The notes beneath the pieces are model-generated. The model saw only the letters and a program-made list of their open reading frames with translations. It was not told the DNA's origin and made no database searches. Below are positions 1 through 7,505 of a stretch of DNA of 13,560 bases, one piece after another. Position 1 is the stretch's first letter. Every line of letters begins with the position of its first letter. Made by a program: the position numbers and the translations under genes. The DNA comes from Cephalothrix spiralis. Lineage: Eukaryota; Nemertea; Palaeonemertea; Archinemertea; Cephalotrichidae. The stretch spans positions 1 through 13,560 of the forward strand of contig JAUCNG010123321.1 of assembly GCA_032353305.1 (NCBI GenBank), in the 5' to 3' direction.

Positions 1-84
1 ATTCGGCGGATCGACGGATGAGCGGACCGGCGGATGAGCGGACGAGCGGATCGGCGGCCTAGTGTGAGGCGGGCTTAATAAAGT
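1..84. mobile_element. Right end of a truncated MITE-like DNA transposon
   Basis: The first 57 bases are a GC-rich run of degenerate short repeats built on GCGGATGAGCGGAC. They end in CCTAGTGTGAGGCGGGCTT (58-76), after which the sequence turns AT-rich. The terminus closely matches the right terminus of the complete element at 8397-8849, whose end reads CCTAGTGTGCGGTGGGCTTT (8830-8849). The same subterminal layout is present, with short GC-rich repeats next to the end. The rest of the element lies outside the window. It sits in the intron upstream of the first visible exon. The match is seen in sequence; membership of one transposon family is inference. Confidence 0.6.
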
Positions 85-238
85 ATTATTTTTATACATG
101 TTAGATTATGATACTATTATGCAGAAATCGTACTCATCCTACTTTTCTTAGTTTTTAAAAATTCCTCATGAATACTAAAGATATTCCTACTTTTTAATTC
201 TCATAAAATATGATGAAAATGGTTTAAAAAAAGAAAAG

Positions 239-285
239 TGTCAAAGGTTTTAGCGCCTCGCTTCGCTCGGCATAAGATTTTAACA
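239..285. repeat. Short imperfect hairpin
   Basis: A 47-bp imperfect palindrome with outer arms TGTCAAAG and TTTTAACA and the GC-rich centre GCCTCGCTTCGCTCGGC. The centre stands out against AT-rich intron sequence. The GCTTCGC core resembles the core of the better hairpin at 4212-4285. It may be a degenerate member of the same class of small fold-back element. No coding potential is seen. Confidence 0.35.
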
Positions 286-397
286 TTTAATGCATATTTG
301 TGCAAAGGCGCGTGCCAAATATGAAAAAACCTTAAATTCCTTTTCCTTGAAATCCTCAGACTTTTTTTTATCTCATTTTCCTATTTTATGTTTTCAG

Positions 398-484
398 GGT
401 TGATCCGAAAACACAATACGACTATGTAATCAGTGAAAGATTAGGAAGAACTGACAGTAAAGAACAATATGCATTTATGTTCAG
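398..484 (+). CDS. DNase I-like gene, first visible exon
   Basis: It encodes residues 1-29 of the visible chain, including ISERLGR and the catalytic Glu in SKEQYAF. The acceptor is TTTTCAG at 391-397 and the donor GTTAGT at 485. The exon ends two bases into an Arg codon completed by the next exon. The ATG at 477 inside it is an internal Met, not a start. The usual DNA-contacting Tyr76 is Ser here (residue 20). Confidence 0.9.
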
Positions 485-3400
485 GTTAGTACAGTGTAGT
501 GTTAGATATCCTTTATTTTGTGCATTTACATGTACGGCCGGTATAGCCCATGAACATGTATATATACATGTTAACATAATTAAAGTTCATATTATAAGGT
601 TAAACAGGGGGGGGGGTTGTCTTGAAAGTGCGGGTGGGGTGGGTGTTTTTTTACATTGGTCCTCACTGTCAAGACCACTTTCGAGATGGATATCTAGAGA
701 CTTATGTCTTGAAAGTGCAGTTCTAGTCTCGATAATGGGTGGGTATCCAGAGACTTATGTCTTGAAAGTGAGGTTCTTGTCTCGATAATGGGTGGTGTCT
801 AGAAAGAATTGTCAGAAAAATGTCAAAAAAAGATTCATATTTTTAGCAAATAGTACGCTTCTGCCATTTTTTGTACACGGTGGACATTTTTTTCAAAATT
901 TTCTGCGGCGCAGATTTTTTGGCAAAATTTTGCAATTTTTTTTCACCGCGCTCAAATTTTTTCCAAAAAAGGGTGGGTGTTTTTTTACCGGGGTCTGAAA
1001 AGTGAAAAAAATGTCAAGTTAGTGATGGTCTTGAGGTTGTGTCTGGAAAGTGACGCAAATGTCAAGTGAGTGAAGGGGTGGTGGGTCACATTGTAAAATT
1101 TCACAAAATTTCACTTCCGAGACGTTGGTGCATGCACTTTCAAGACAACCCCCCCTGGGTTAAATCTATTATTAGCGATGACCACCGAGAATTATGCTCC
1201 AAAAAGGCCTTGATAAACAACGAGCGCAGCCGGTTTTATATCGGGTCTTTGAGGAGCATAATTTGGAATCAAACTCTTCAAATGCCTATTTAGTGTTGTT
1301 AACCTCCGGCGGAGTTTATCGATAATTAACCTCCGCTGAGACCATAGCAACCTTGTGGTCTATCAAATCAAATTACTGGAATCCGTGATTTCTTGAAAAA
1401 CTTATGGGGTAGCACTCGTTCCTTGTGATAAGATTGCGCCGCGTACCAACCATTGCCTGTCAGGGTAGGACTTCTCTGGCCTTGGGGCCAAACTAGGATG
1501 AATCAATGCCGTTGGGGCCAATATGCTCGCTATTTCGTACCCGGTATCAGCTACTTAGTTCGTATAATAGAAGACTTGGCTAGATATACCACGGGTCGTT
1601 TTATTTCGTATAAACATTAATTTTTGAGCATTATTTTTCAGAAAAGACAAGGTGTCTGTGACAGCAACTTATCAGTATGCTGATCCCGAAAATAACTTTC
1701 AGCGACCTCCATATGCTGTTCGTTTCAGCTCGCCAACAACAGGTACTATTCTTTTAAATCTATGAATTAAGTTAGCTCAGCCGGTAGAGCTGAAACGATC
1801 AGAAATTAATTATTTTCATGATAAAACAGTTAGCCATAAATGTAACATAGTGTGCTTTGGTATAGATATTTCATACATTATGAAATATATCGTCATTCAA
1901 GTCATATCACAGAGAAACAATATAATGGCAAACGTGAGATGAATGTATTTGGTTTGAAATAGTCGCAAAGTTTGCAATTACATGTAATACATTGAAAAGT
2001 TGTCGACGGCGTGATTACATCTAAATTTAAAAATAAAATTGAATTTGATTTTTACAAAAATTTCCAACAGTTGCAGATTTAATGTTCAAGTTCAATTATA
2101 ATTTCATTATTCTATAGGTATTACTGATTTTGGAATTATTGGAATCCATACACAACCAACAGCTGCTGCTGAGGAAATTGGAAACCTGACGAAAGTGTAT
2201 AATAAAGTGAGCGCTGCATGGAAATTGGATGTAAGATACCCTTTAGCATTTAGATAGTTGGCTATAACATATACATGTATTAAGGTCAAGTTTTCGTAAT
2301 GACACTGTTCACCACTTTCACCACTGATATCGATCGATATCATATACGCGACATGCAATGATGAATACATTGCACATGCAGACAGTTCGCGATCTTGGTA
2401 TCTATTGAGAGCAATATTTCCCATGGGGAATAAATCAAATATTTCGTGTCTAGTTTGAATTGAGTGAAATATTAGTACATACAGATTGGCCACCTGATCT
2501 ATTTTAATAAATGAAATGCCGGAATTTGCATAGCCTATTTCTAATTGTAAATATAAGTATATTAAATATAAGTATGTTTATGTCCTCCTTTTAGTATTAT
2601 ATTTAAAGTTACCTCGTTCATTACATAATATTACAATTTTGCATTGAACTACCAATATCTCAGGGACCGACAATGTTCAGTTGACCAATGGAAAGCACAA
2701 TAGATTTGCCATTGAATAGAATCAAAATGATTATTTAATTGTAATGGCGATTAATGGGTTCTTTAGGCAAAACGTTAGATCCTACGGAGTTAACGGATAA
2801 CAATTTATATACGTTTTGTTCATCAAACTCTCCTTTTAGTCTTTGTTAATATTATTTTTCCGAATATAACTCTGGATTTTCTTATCGCTGGTGATTTTAA
2901 TTTCAGGATATTATGATAGCTGGGGATTTTAATGCAGATTGTGACTACATCAAGGAAGATGACTGGAAAAAAATATCTTTAAAGACTGATAAAAGATTCA
3001 AATGGCTTGTTAGTAACTGTTTTGATACAACTGTCGCCTTAACAGACTGCGCTTATGACAGGTAAGCTACATCTATCATCTCTGTCGGTTTATTCTTCAA
3101 GTAACATGATAATTTCATCAAAATCATTAACCCTATTTCTGAAGGGTTATTTGAGCTCGAATCTGAAGGGGGGGGGGGGCTCATTCGGCCCCTCTTAAGA
3201 TATCGGCTATTGGTGAATGTAGAAAGCTGATTTTTTTTACATATATATAGGGTAACATAAAAAAAACACTCTAACAAAAAAATTCATTATATTCAATTAG
3301 CTTAATTTCAAGATTTTTATGGTCTCGGAGGGTAATAAAATTTTGATGTAAATAGGGGTTTTCGAGGTCAAGGAATCGAATGGCGCACATAGTTTTATGA

Positions 3401-5574
3401 TTAGGCTTTTGCAAATATGAGAAATGGCACCTCTTCCAAACAATAGCCGTTATTTTAGAAAAAATGGCGGACATGTCGTAATTTTGGCGGGAAAACTATA
3501 CAATTTTAGATTTGTGATATTGACCCTAATTGGAAACGTATGGCGCATGGGCAAATCAGATTTGAGAAAAAGTTGCAAAATGAAACACCCTACTGTATAT
3601 CGTAACACATTAGGCTTAAACGTTCTCCTTGTCGAATATTAACGCCTTAATTATCCTTAACGTCACCAGCCATTAATATTACTTACAATAATAATTAAAT
3701 ATAGACAACGGAGACGTTCATCGAAATAGCAAAAATGTAAACGCTATCGGCATCTGAATTCTTGTTTCATTTCTTTCAGATTTGTTGCTGCTGGTGAAAA
3801 GTTGCAGGAAGCAATTGTTCCTGGAAGTGTAGGAATTTATAGATTTGATAAAATCTATGGTTTATCTGATGATGAGGTGAGTATAGAAAACAGTATTTTC
3901 ACCCGGAGGACTAATGATCACTAATTGTCAATGGTCCATTCTATGTAGATGTACGCAACCGATCAACAATGCAATGGTAGACTTTAGCCTCTAACACTTT
4001 TTGGGATTTCGCGTACACGATAGTTAGCTGATTAAAACGTCAAATTACTTTGTTATACATTTAGTATTTTTGTTAAAAGTCTTAAAAGCTACAAATGCAC
4101 CGTTGTACGAATCTTGATAGACCACGCTGACTAGAAATAGAAGTGATGTCATCGTTGCAAACAATCGTATAAATAAGTTATACTATTCGAGTCTATTGTC
4201 GTATGAAAAGTTACCAAAGTGTGTCAACTAAATCCACTGGAGCCGCTTCGCAGCTCTCTTGGTTTTAGTTTGACAAACTTTGGTATGTTTTCTTAATACA
4301 TATACTTAGTCAAGCATGGTATATTGGTATAACCCATACTAATACTGAGCTCAATTTATTTAAGTATAGTCCGGCGTTAACTATAGATCACTATATTACA
4401 TGTACATGTATATGGAGAATAAATATTATGTTTCGAGTCAAAGAGGCAGCCATTCAAATATAGAAGAGGAGACTAATCGTTTAGTATCTCGTTATAACAG
4501 GTCCACAACGACCTTACAAGGACCCAAATGAAATCCGTCTATATTAAAAATGTTTTTTTACAGGCAATGGATGTTAGCGACCATTATCCAATATATCTTC
4601 AGTTAGAAGGAAAACGTAAGTTCATAGTCCTTTCATTTGAAAAAAAACGTGATTTTTAATTTCGGGGAATTTCCTATCTAAAAATCATGTTTTCCCCCCA
4701 CCCCTCCACCACCCAGGGAGTCGGGCAAAAATCTAACCCCCCCTTAATTGATCAATTTCCAAGTACTTTCCAGAAATATATAGTTTATGGGAACTATATT
4801 GTTATTCGAATGAGTTTTAATGTTTTGCTTGTATTATTAACATTTTATGGAAAAAACATCAAATACTTGAGCGTTATTTTAAAATAGTTTTTGTTAAGTT
4901 GATTAAATTGTTTGTATAATATTATAATTGACTGTTTAGGTAATTTTTAACACATAAAATTCGATTTATTGAGACCTTTTCCCTCTCAATTGATGGCGAA
5001 GTGTTATAACATTATTTGTCAACAAAATGATTTAAAATCTCGAATCTCGAATTATGGCGTGTTTTAAGAAAATGTTAAACTATGCAACCATGTAAGTCTG
5101 GTAATAAGATACATTAATTGTTATCATTTTCACATGAAATATTTAAGATAGCTTAATTTTTATTATCTAGCTAACCTTGCTACCCAAAAAAATATTGGAA
5201 CCATGGTTTCATTCAAGATAACCGAAACCAAGAAGCAGAGTGTCAACGACGTGAGAGCGATGTACAGAAAGAAGTCAAAAACCTTCAAAATAACATCTTT
5301 AAAAGTCAAGACATCTTATAACCGAGTAACTGCTGACGCATCTACGACATCTCCCGTTTATACTTTAAAGAAATTTTCAAAAGAATATCCGAATGTCATT
5401 AGCGACAACCTTATTTCAACTGCTGATGCATACATGAAGTCTGACTATTTTGGTAAAATTCCATATATTTATGGTCTGGAGACGAAGGATACGAAGTCTT
5501 TTGATGTTCATATAGAATGTTCCTTAAAACAACCCTATACCTGCGAAGTAACAGTAACACAAGAAAGAACTTAG
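398..5574 (+). CDS. DNase I-like secreted endonuclease, seven exons, 5' end missing, with a novel C-terminal extension
   Basis: Exons: 398-484, 1642-1742, 2118-2230, 2907-3061, 3780-3876, 4564-4615, 5171-5574. Base 398 is the third base of a codon begun upstream; 335 residues follow to the stop. DNase I enzymes hydrolyse DNA with Mg/Ca, usually outside the cell or in the secretory route. Visible residues, with the family equivalent in brackets: E22 in KEQY (E78), H73 (H134), D107 and N109 in GDFN (D168, N170), D151 in AYDR (D212), D190 and H191 in SDHYP (D251, H252). C112 and C148 match the structural disulfide C173-C209. D140, T142 and T146 match the second calcium site. The C101-C104 pair is absent and the actin-contact Ala114 is Y53. 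One N-glycosylation sequon, NLT, is at 85-87. From about residue 200 the chain continues for some 135 residues where DNase I normally stops. Signal peptide and E39 should lie upstream. DNASE1 and DNASE1L paralogy cannot be settled from this part. Confidence 0.93.
607..1155. mobile_element. Inverted-repeat element built on a GTCTTGAAAGTG word
   Basis: The left end is a G run followed by TTGTCTTGAAAGTGC (617-631). The right end is its exact reverse complement followed by a C run (1134-1155), giving a terminal inverted repeat of about 22 bp. Inside, the word GTCTTGAAAGTG or a close variant recurs near 619, 705, 758, 992 and 1040, and inverted near 672. The 18-mer GGGTGGGTGTTTTTTTAC occurs at 637-654 and again at 971-988. 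No transposase coding sequence is present and the ORFs across it have no family resemblance. I infer a non-autonomous fold-back element that has grown by internal duplication. I could not find a clear target duplication. Confidence 0.6.
691..796. repeat. 53-bp tandem duplication
   Basis: Two head-to-tail copies of a 53-bp unit that contains AGAGACTTATGTCTTGAAAG. The unit starts this motif at 696 and again at 749, and both copies run on into GTCTCGATAATGGGTGG. The copies differ at a few positions, so the duplication is not brand new. It lies within the intron 1 inverted-repeat element. Confidence 0.8.
1190..1263. repeat. 74-bp fold-back hairpin in intron 1
   Basis: AATTATGCTCC (1190-1200) is exactly inverted at 1253-1263. 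Pairing resumes inward with AAAG/CTTT, then GATAAAC against GTTTTATATC. The GC-rich centre is GAGCGCAGCCGG. The length is the same as the hairpin at 4212-4285, although the arm sequences differ. It may be a tiny MITE or a structured RNA element; only the palindrome itself is seen. Confidence 0.6.
1642..1742 (+). CDS. DNase I-like gene, second visible exon
   Basis: It encodes residues 30-62 plus one base of Gly63. It covers the strand that in DNase I carries the first calcium loop and the actin-contact segment. The loop is shorter than in human DNase I and lacks the two cysteines. Arg50 matches Arg111; Pro51, Pro52 and Tyr53 stand at the places of Glu112, Pro113 and Ala114. The donor GTACTA is the weakest of the gene, but frame and homology require this border. 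Confidence 0.9.
1743..2117 (+). other. Intron 2 (375 bp)
   Basis: AT-rich intron with acceptor CTATAG. Apart from the tRNA D-arm-like fragment near its start and one TACATGTA at 1979-1986, I see nothing in it. Confidence 0.85.
1771..1791 (+). repeat. tRNA D-arm / box A fragment
   Basis: GTTAGCTCAGCCGGTAGAGC reads as a textbook tRNA D arm: stem GCTC/GAGC around an AGCCGGTA loop, and a good RNA polymerase III box A. No anticodon arm, box B or acceptor stem follows, because the next bases are AT-rich intron sequence. It is therefore not a tRNA gene. It is most likely the truncated head of a tRNA-derived SINE or a chance match. Confidence 0.4.
2118..2230 (+). CDS. DNase I-like gene, third visible exon
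   Basis: It completes Gly63 and encodes residues 64-100. It carries the catalytic His (H73, in GIIGIHTQP), matching His134 of DNase I, then the helix that follows it. The only N-glycosylation sequon of the visible chain, NLT, is at 85-87. The acceptor is TCTATAG and the donor GTAAGA. The border falls between codons at the 3' side. Confidence 0.92.
2231..2906 (+). other. Intron 3 (676 bp)
   Basis: Unremarkable AT-rich intron with donor GTAAGA and acceptor TTTCAG. It contains one TACATGTA at 2272-2279. The 128-residue reverse-strand ORF overlapping exon 3 and this intron has no recognisable domain and is treated as chance. Confidence 0.85.
2907..3061 (+). CDS. DNase I-like gene, fourth visible exon (metal and disulfide core)
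   Basis: It encodes residues 101-151 plus two bases of Arg152. It holds the family signature IMIAGDFNADC with D107 and N109 at the active site. The paired cysteines are C112 and C148. D140, T142 and T146 match the second structural calcium site. TDCAYDR contains catalytic Asp151. One extra cysteine, C138 in SNCFDTT, has no partner in the visible DNase fold. The donor is GTAAGC. Confidence 0.95.
3062..3779 (+). other. Intron 4 (718 bp)
   Basis: It contains a run of 12 G at 3168-3179. A region of about 360 bp (3240-3610) looks repeat-derived: GAATCGAATGGCGCA near 3373 and GAAACGTATGGCGCA near 3533 sit in similar contexts. Weak inverted ends TATAGGGT and ACCCTACTGTATAT lie near 3246 and 3590. 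The ends are too diverged to define an element. The short ORFs on both strands here are unsupported. Confidence 0.7.
3780..3876 (+). CDS. DNase I-like gene, fifth visible exon
   Basis: It completes Arg152 and encodes residues 153-184, covering the late part of the fold up to YGLSDDE, a strongly family-typical segment just before the final catalytic loop. The acceptor is TTTCAG and the donor GTGAGT. It ends between codons. Confidence 0.93.
3877..4563 (+). other. Intron 5 (687 bp)
   Basis: It holds the 74-bp hairpin at 4212-4285 and two overlapping TACATGTA octamers at 4397-4410. Nothing else is recognised. Confidence 0.85.
4212..4285. repeat. 74-bp near-perfect fold-back hairpin in intron 5
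   Basis: Arms of about 25 bp pair almost completely: TACCAAAGTGTGTCAAC at 4212 against its complement ending in ACTTTGGTA at 4285. The inner part GAGCCGCTTCGCAGCTC folds on itself as well, so nearly the whole 74 bp is one stem. Such elements in introns can be tiny MITEs, and when transcribed would form a precursor-like hairpin. Whether it is processed is unknown. Confidence 0.7.
4564..4615 (+). CDS. DNase I-like gene, sixth visible exon (final catalytic His)
   Basis: A short 52-bp exon encoding residues 185-201 plus one base of Pro202. VSDHYPIYLQL carries Asp190 and the catalytic base His191, equal to Asp251 and His252 of DNase I. The canonical DNase I fold ends here, at about residue 199. 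The acceptor is TTACAG and the donor GTAAGT. Confidence 0.93.
4616..5170 (+). other. Intron 6 (555 bp)
   Basis: It has a C-rich patch near 4690-4745 and is otherwise AT-rich. The 66-residue ORF starting at 4687 has no resemblance to a protein family and the gene is in frame without it. Confidence 0.8.
5171..5574 (+). CDS. DNase I-like gene, last exon: unrecognised C-terminal extension
   Basis: It completes Pro202 and encodes residues 203-335 and the stop. Phase matches exon 6 across ATCTAG and GTAAGT borders. The sequence is lysine-rich in its first half: I count about 12 Lys/Arg against 3 acidic residues in the first 55 or so after Met213. After a more neutral middle comes a segment with two cysteines, C318 and C326, in ECSLKQPYTCEV. 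Alternating hydrophobic residues such as FDVHIEC and CEVTVTQ suggest beta strands and a possible local disulfide. No membrane segment or GPI-type tail is visible. I do not recognise a domain. The ATG at 5203 is an internal Met, because the frame is open and spliced upstream of it. Confidence 0.88.
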
Positions 5575-5607
5575 AAGCTTATAAGTAGATTATAATTTTT
5601 TGGGCTA

Positions 5608-5613
5608 AATAAA
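5608..5613 (+). terminator. Poly(A) signal AATAAA of the DNase I-like gene
   Basis: A canonical AATAAA begins 34 bases after the stop codon. It is followed by T/G-rich sequence (TTGTTGTTAATTTGCATTTG) typical of the downstream element. This implies a very short 3' UTR of about 50-60 bases. Confidence 0.75.
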
Positions 5614-5635
5614 TATTAAATTGTTGTTAATTTGC

Positions 5636-6673
5636 ATTTGACTTTTTGGTCATATTTGAATCCAATTTCCAATTCTACTCAAAATTTGCAGGTATATGGT
5701 CAATGTTAGCCTTTTTAATATTTTTTTTGGTGGTGCTGACATCTAGCATGCGCGTTTCGAAATTTCAATCCGGACAATTGCCTTTTTAGTGTGCAGGTTC
5801 ATTTTTAGACTATCACAAAATTCCTTATGTTAAAAATATTTCGAGAATTACGAGAATTATTAAACCTCAATGACCTTGTCAAGGGTATACAAAGTATAAT
5901 AATACAGCATTATTAATCATCATTATACAAAATTATACACATAATAAACAACTAATGATTCACATAGACAATTCATATACTCAACTTATTTTCTTTTGAT
6001 TGTTAACAAGAGCCCTTTATGGGTATTCATTTGAATGGATATACAATGTAGGAAGAGAAATACAATATATACATATAGGCATTGGTCTAAAACTTAAAAC
6101 TATAAAAAGTTTATGAAAAAAAGAAAAATTAATTTATTATAAAATAGTGTTGAATTATGTGTATATTAAAAAATAAGTAGTGTAATTGCTAAAAAGTAAC
6201 ATTACGCATTAAGACATGTGTAAAAACTTTACTTTTCAACAGCATTTGGAATGCAATGCATGTTATATATTGAATTTTTCATATCTTTAACATACTTTGC
6301 ATGATCTGAAAAAGGTATGTACCATCCAAAGGCCTTACAAGGATTGTTACATTGATTGGTTAACAAATATTTTCGCTCAAAAAAATATATCCAGACCGAA
6401 ATGAAAAAAATAAAAATCGCAAAAAGTGTTAAGAATGAGTTTCAATAACACTTCTGTATCAGATGCATAGGAAATAATTCAAAAGCGTATGCTCTGAGCG
6501 AGGTTGAACAAGAGTTAACGATCGCGATCGTTTATTTAGCGAACGATTTTAAGAGAGTAAAATGGGTGAAAACGCCTTCAACTATTTTGCCTGACATGCT
6601 TTTAGTGATATTTTAAACTTTTAAAAATTATACTATTTTTAATTAAGATCTATCGTATTATTGCATATGATGC
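5636..6673. other. Intergenic, no gene seen
   Basis: Strongly AT-rich sequence with stops in all frames. The only structure I can point to is the perfect 16-bp palindrome AACGATCGCGATCGTT at 6517-6532. No RNA gene or repeat boundary is recognised. Confidence 0.6.
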
Positions 6674-7505
6674 GAAATGCACCAGGACGGTGGTGCCGGG
6701 AAATGTCAAAATAGCGTGGCTTAGCTGCTCAAATCGGTGCTTGGCATCGCAGGCGGGAATCCTTTTTCTATCGCTATCTGTCGCTACTGATCACAATGGA
6801 TCGCCCATATAGGGGCGGGGATTGTTAGATTTTTAAGGATAGATATGAAATAAATCTATTGTTTGAAATATAAAAAATCGACAATTTACCTGGCGTGGTT
6901 GAACGGCTGGAGTTCCAGTTGGTGGTAAAGTTGAAGTAACTAAAATAAAAAAATAAAAAGAGATCAATGATTTTGAACGTTTTTGACGAAATTGATTGAT
7001 CCAACAAAAAAATAGTTTTTCACGATTTTTGTATGAAAATCAATGAAAAAAATAAGTTTGAGATCCAACTCAATGAATTCTTATCTCTCTCGAAGCAAGC
7101 GAATATTTCGAGTGAAATGTCAATTTTTAGATTTTTAAAGAAAAATTCGTGCTTGCAAAAAGAACAAATGAACAGAAACAGAACAAAGAATATATATTTT
7201 TAGATACGTGAATTATGAATTTGTTAACCACATGGCATTGTTGCCCAGTCCATATACTACTATATCCCAGAAAATCTTTGTTGGGTATATTTTTTCAAAA
7301 CCTGTATTTCCTTTGGGGGACCTGTGTGTACAATATAAAAAAATTGCACTCTCGAGCGCTATGAACCGCCACCGTACCGGGGACTTAGCGCTGAAGGAAT
7401 TCTGAGGATCAGGGCGTTCCACTGATTTCTAGCGCTAGGATCACTTTAAGCGTCTCTAAGCATCGCTATTTTGACATTTCCCGACACCATACCCTGGTGT
7501 ATTTC
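6674..7505. mobile_element. Non-autonomous DNA transposon with 50-bp terminal inverted repeats
   Basis: The left end (6674-6724) begins GAAATGCACCAGG and the right end (7456-7505) is its inverse, reading back as GAAATACACCAGG. The inner 20-mer CGGGAAATGTCAAAATAGCG (6697-6716) is exactly inverted at 7464-7483, and the repeat continues through a GCTTAG. The element is about 830 bp. Its interior is AT-rich, carries no transposase, and has only short chance ORFs. The flanks show no clear target duplication, so the exact termini and the superfamily are open. The inverted repeat is seen; mobility is inferred. Confidence 0.75.

Larger units (their letters stand above)
485..1641 (+). other. Intron 1 (1157 bp)
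   Basis: Longest intron of the gene, with donor GTTAGT and acceptor TTTTTCAG. It contains an inverted-repeat element (about 607-1155) and a 74-bp hairpin (1190-1263). In 1264-1641 I see only small direct repeats: TTAACCTCCG twice near 1300-1345 and TTGGGGCCAA at 1482-1491 and 1512-1521. No coding exon is seen inside it, since the flanking exons join in frame and match the DNase I fold without a gap. Confidence 0.85.

Noticed and set aside
1-57. CRISPR-like or simple minisatellite array at the window start
   Set aside because: The repeats are short, degenerate and lack unique spacers. The adjacent transposon-type terminus explains them as subterminal repeats, and the DNA is eukaryotic.
477-788. 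103-residue forward ORF starting in the first visible exon
   Set aside because: Its ATG is an internal Met of the DNase I exon. After the donor at 485 the frame runs through intron and repeat sequence with no protein-like character.
1771-1845. tRNA gene in intron 2
   Set aside because: Only the D arm is present; no anticodon arm, T arm or acceptor stem follows.
2107-2493. 128-residue reverse-strand ORF
   Set aside because: It overlaps coding exon 3 on the opposite strand and shows no recognisable domain. Chance openness opposite an exon explains it.
3240-3610. Inverted-repeat element in intron 4 with TATAGGGT / ACCCTACTGTATAT ends
   Set aside because: The end match is short and interrupted. 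The internal similarity is suggestive only, so I noted it in the intron entry without calling an element.
5203-5574. Separate small gene starting at the ATG at 5203
   Set aside because: The frame is open upstream to a good acceptor at 5170, and its phase joins exon 6 exactly, so this is the last exon of the DNase I-like gene.
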